Source of the DNA: JAEMQF01 sp963850525
Lineage (GTDB): Bacteria; Pseudomonadota; Gammaproteobacteria; Burkholderiales; Burkholderiaceae_C
NCBI GenBank assembly: GCA_963850525.1
Contig: CAWKLQ010000011.1
Location: 294,246 to 358,245 of the forward strand
DNA length: 64,000 nt
Direction of reading: 5' to 3'
The position numbers and the translations under genes were made by a program. Every line of letters begins with the position of its first letter. Position 1 is the stretch's first letter. Positions 63,443-64,000 of this stretch are shown piece by piece. The notes below the pieces were generated by a model, which worked only from the letters and a program-made list of their open reading frames with translations, was not told the DNA's origin and searched no databases.

Positions 63443-63637
63443 ATGTTGCGTTGGCTGTTCGTCATCTTCCTTGCGCTGCTGATCTTCAGTGGTTTTCGCC
63501 CGTGGCTCGAGAAGCTCGGGCTGGGCCGGTTGCCGGGTGACTTTCGTTTTCGCCTGTTCGGCCGCGACGTTTTCATTCCGCTGGCAAGCAGCGTGCTGCT
63601 GAGTTTCGTCGGGCTGCTGATCGGTCAGCTGATCTAG
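63443..63637 (+). CDS. DUF2905 small membrane protein
   Basis: The protein has 64 residues and two membrane helices (about 3-17 and 44-63) around RPWLEKLGLGRLPGDFRF, the DUF2905 signature. The function is unknown. It follows the MidA-like gene after 35 bases. Confidence 0.88.
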   Translation: MLRWLFVIFLALLIFSGFRPWLEKLGLGRLPGDFRFRLFGRDVFIPLASSVLLSFVGLLIGQLI

Positions 63638-63645
63638 CTGGCTGG

Positions 63646-64000
63646 CTAGCCTGCGTCGACGATGGCCCATTCGTGATCGCACTTTCGGCAACGCACGAGA
63701 ATCGATTCGCCACGCGAGCTCTGGCCTGCGGCGATCGTGAGGCGGCCGTAGGTCTTGCACTGTGAACACACCGCCTGACTGGCGACCTGTTCGGCGTGCA
63801 TCAACAGGAAGAGGTAGCGGCGCAGCGACCAGAATCCGACTGCGGCGCACAGCGCAATGCCCGCGGCGTCGAGCGCGCGGTCGGCCCAGGGCGCGCTTTT
63901 GCTGTAGACGCTGAACGACGTGAGCAGCCCGATAGCGCAGAAAAACAGCAGCACCAGGTAGGCGTGGCTGACGATCAACTCGCGCTCATACCACTTGCGA
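63646..64000 (-). CDS. Membrane protein with zinc-ribbon-like tail, 5' end cut by window
   Basis: About 117 residues are visible. The frame runs past the window end (the residues before LIVSHAY read KWYERE), so the start is outside. Two membrane helices are followed by a cytoplasmic tail with two CxxC pairs, CSQCKTYG and CRKCDHEW, a likely zinc ribbon. I do not recognise a named family. It converges on the DUF2905 gene with an 8-base gap. TTG 63978 is not the likely start. Confidence 0.7.
   Translation of the reverse strand, partial: RKWYERELIVSHAYLVLLFFCAIGLLTSFSVYSKSAPWADRALDAAGIALCAAVGFWSLRRYLFLLMHAEQVASQAVCSQCKTYGRLTIAAGQSSRGESILVRCRKCDHEWAIVDAG

Overview
The window looks like a chromosomal segment of a GC-rich betaproteobacterium of the order Burkholderiales. 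The evidence is the set of gene neighbourhoods typical of that group: pilB-pilC-pilD-coaE-zapD-yacG, rplU-rpmA-obgE-proB, rppH/proS, ccsA-like-PP0621-pilS-pilR-ampD, nrdA-nrdB followed by a lysine/alanine-rich histone H1-like gene, and purC, purE and purK. Genes are dense, many overlap by ATGA or GTGA, and GTG or TTG starts are common. I see no insertion sequence, prophage, CRISPR array or rRNA operon. Two tRNA genes are present (Pro-CGG and elongator Met-CAT).

Layout. 1-6.1 kb: end of an unknown gene, a heme c/HAMP membrane protein, a gamma-glutamyltransferase, an acetyltransferase and a methyltransferase, then (minus strand) an enolase-superfamily enzyme coupled to a ketopantoate-reductase-like protein. 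6.1-8.0 kb: an acyl-CoA synthetase-like gene, and behind its start a 274-base element built entirely of nested inverted repeats. 8.07-12.9 kb: a two-subunit molybdenum hydroxylase of the isoquinoline-oxidoreductase type, translationally coupled to soxX, soxY, soxZ and soxA (an incomplete thiosulfate-oxidation set without soxB or soxCD in view). 12.9-18.4 kb: type IV pilus assembly genes with coaE, zapD and yacG. 18.6-25.9 kb: tRNA-Pro, ispB, ribosomal proteins L21 and L27, obgE, proB, rppH, proS, and a lytic transglycosylase. 25.9-31.5 kb: ubiX, a monothiol glutaredoxin, an outer-membrane protein, prmC, prfA, hemA, and a small membrane protein behind an FNR/Anr-like site. 31.4-37.6 kb: miaB, tRNA-Met, ftsY, ffh (both halves of the SRP targeting pathway) and a CcsA-like protein. 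37.6-42.0 kb: pilS and pilR, separated by an unusual palindromic spacer, then ampD. 42.0-47.3 kb: class Ia ribonucleotide reductase nrdA and nrdB with a recognisable promoter, an NrdR-like box and a long structured leader, then the H1-like gene and its terminator. 47.4-53.1 kb: purC, a TPR-like protein, a CnoX-type thioredoxin, purE, purK and tsaC. 53.2-57.3 kb: a degenerate SGNH lipoprotein, a DMT exporter, tsaB, rimI and a family 4 uracil-DNA glycosylase. 57.3-64 kb: glmU, two lipoproteins, ttcA, folB, a pteridine-reductase-like enzyme, a MidA-type methyltransferase and two small membrane proteins, the last cut by the window end.

Most of the content is housekeeping: translation, tRNA modification (miaB, ttcA, tsaB, tsaC), purine, heme, folate and proline synthesis, cell division and surface motility. 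The least explained parts are the nested palindrome at 7725-7998, the orphan sox genes coupled to the molybdenum enzyme with an altered SoxY carrier tail, the FNR-like site between hemA and a small membrane gene, the nrdA leader, and the SGNH-like lipoprotein that has lost its catalytic residues. I did not find a clear, wholly new multi-gene system. All functional calls rest on reading the sequence and on remembered family features; no database search was run.
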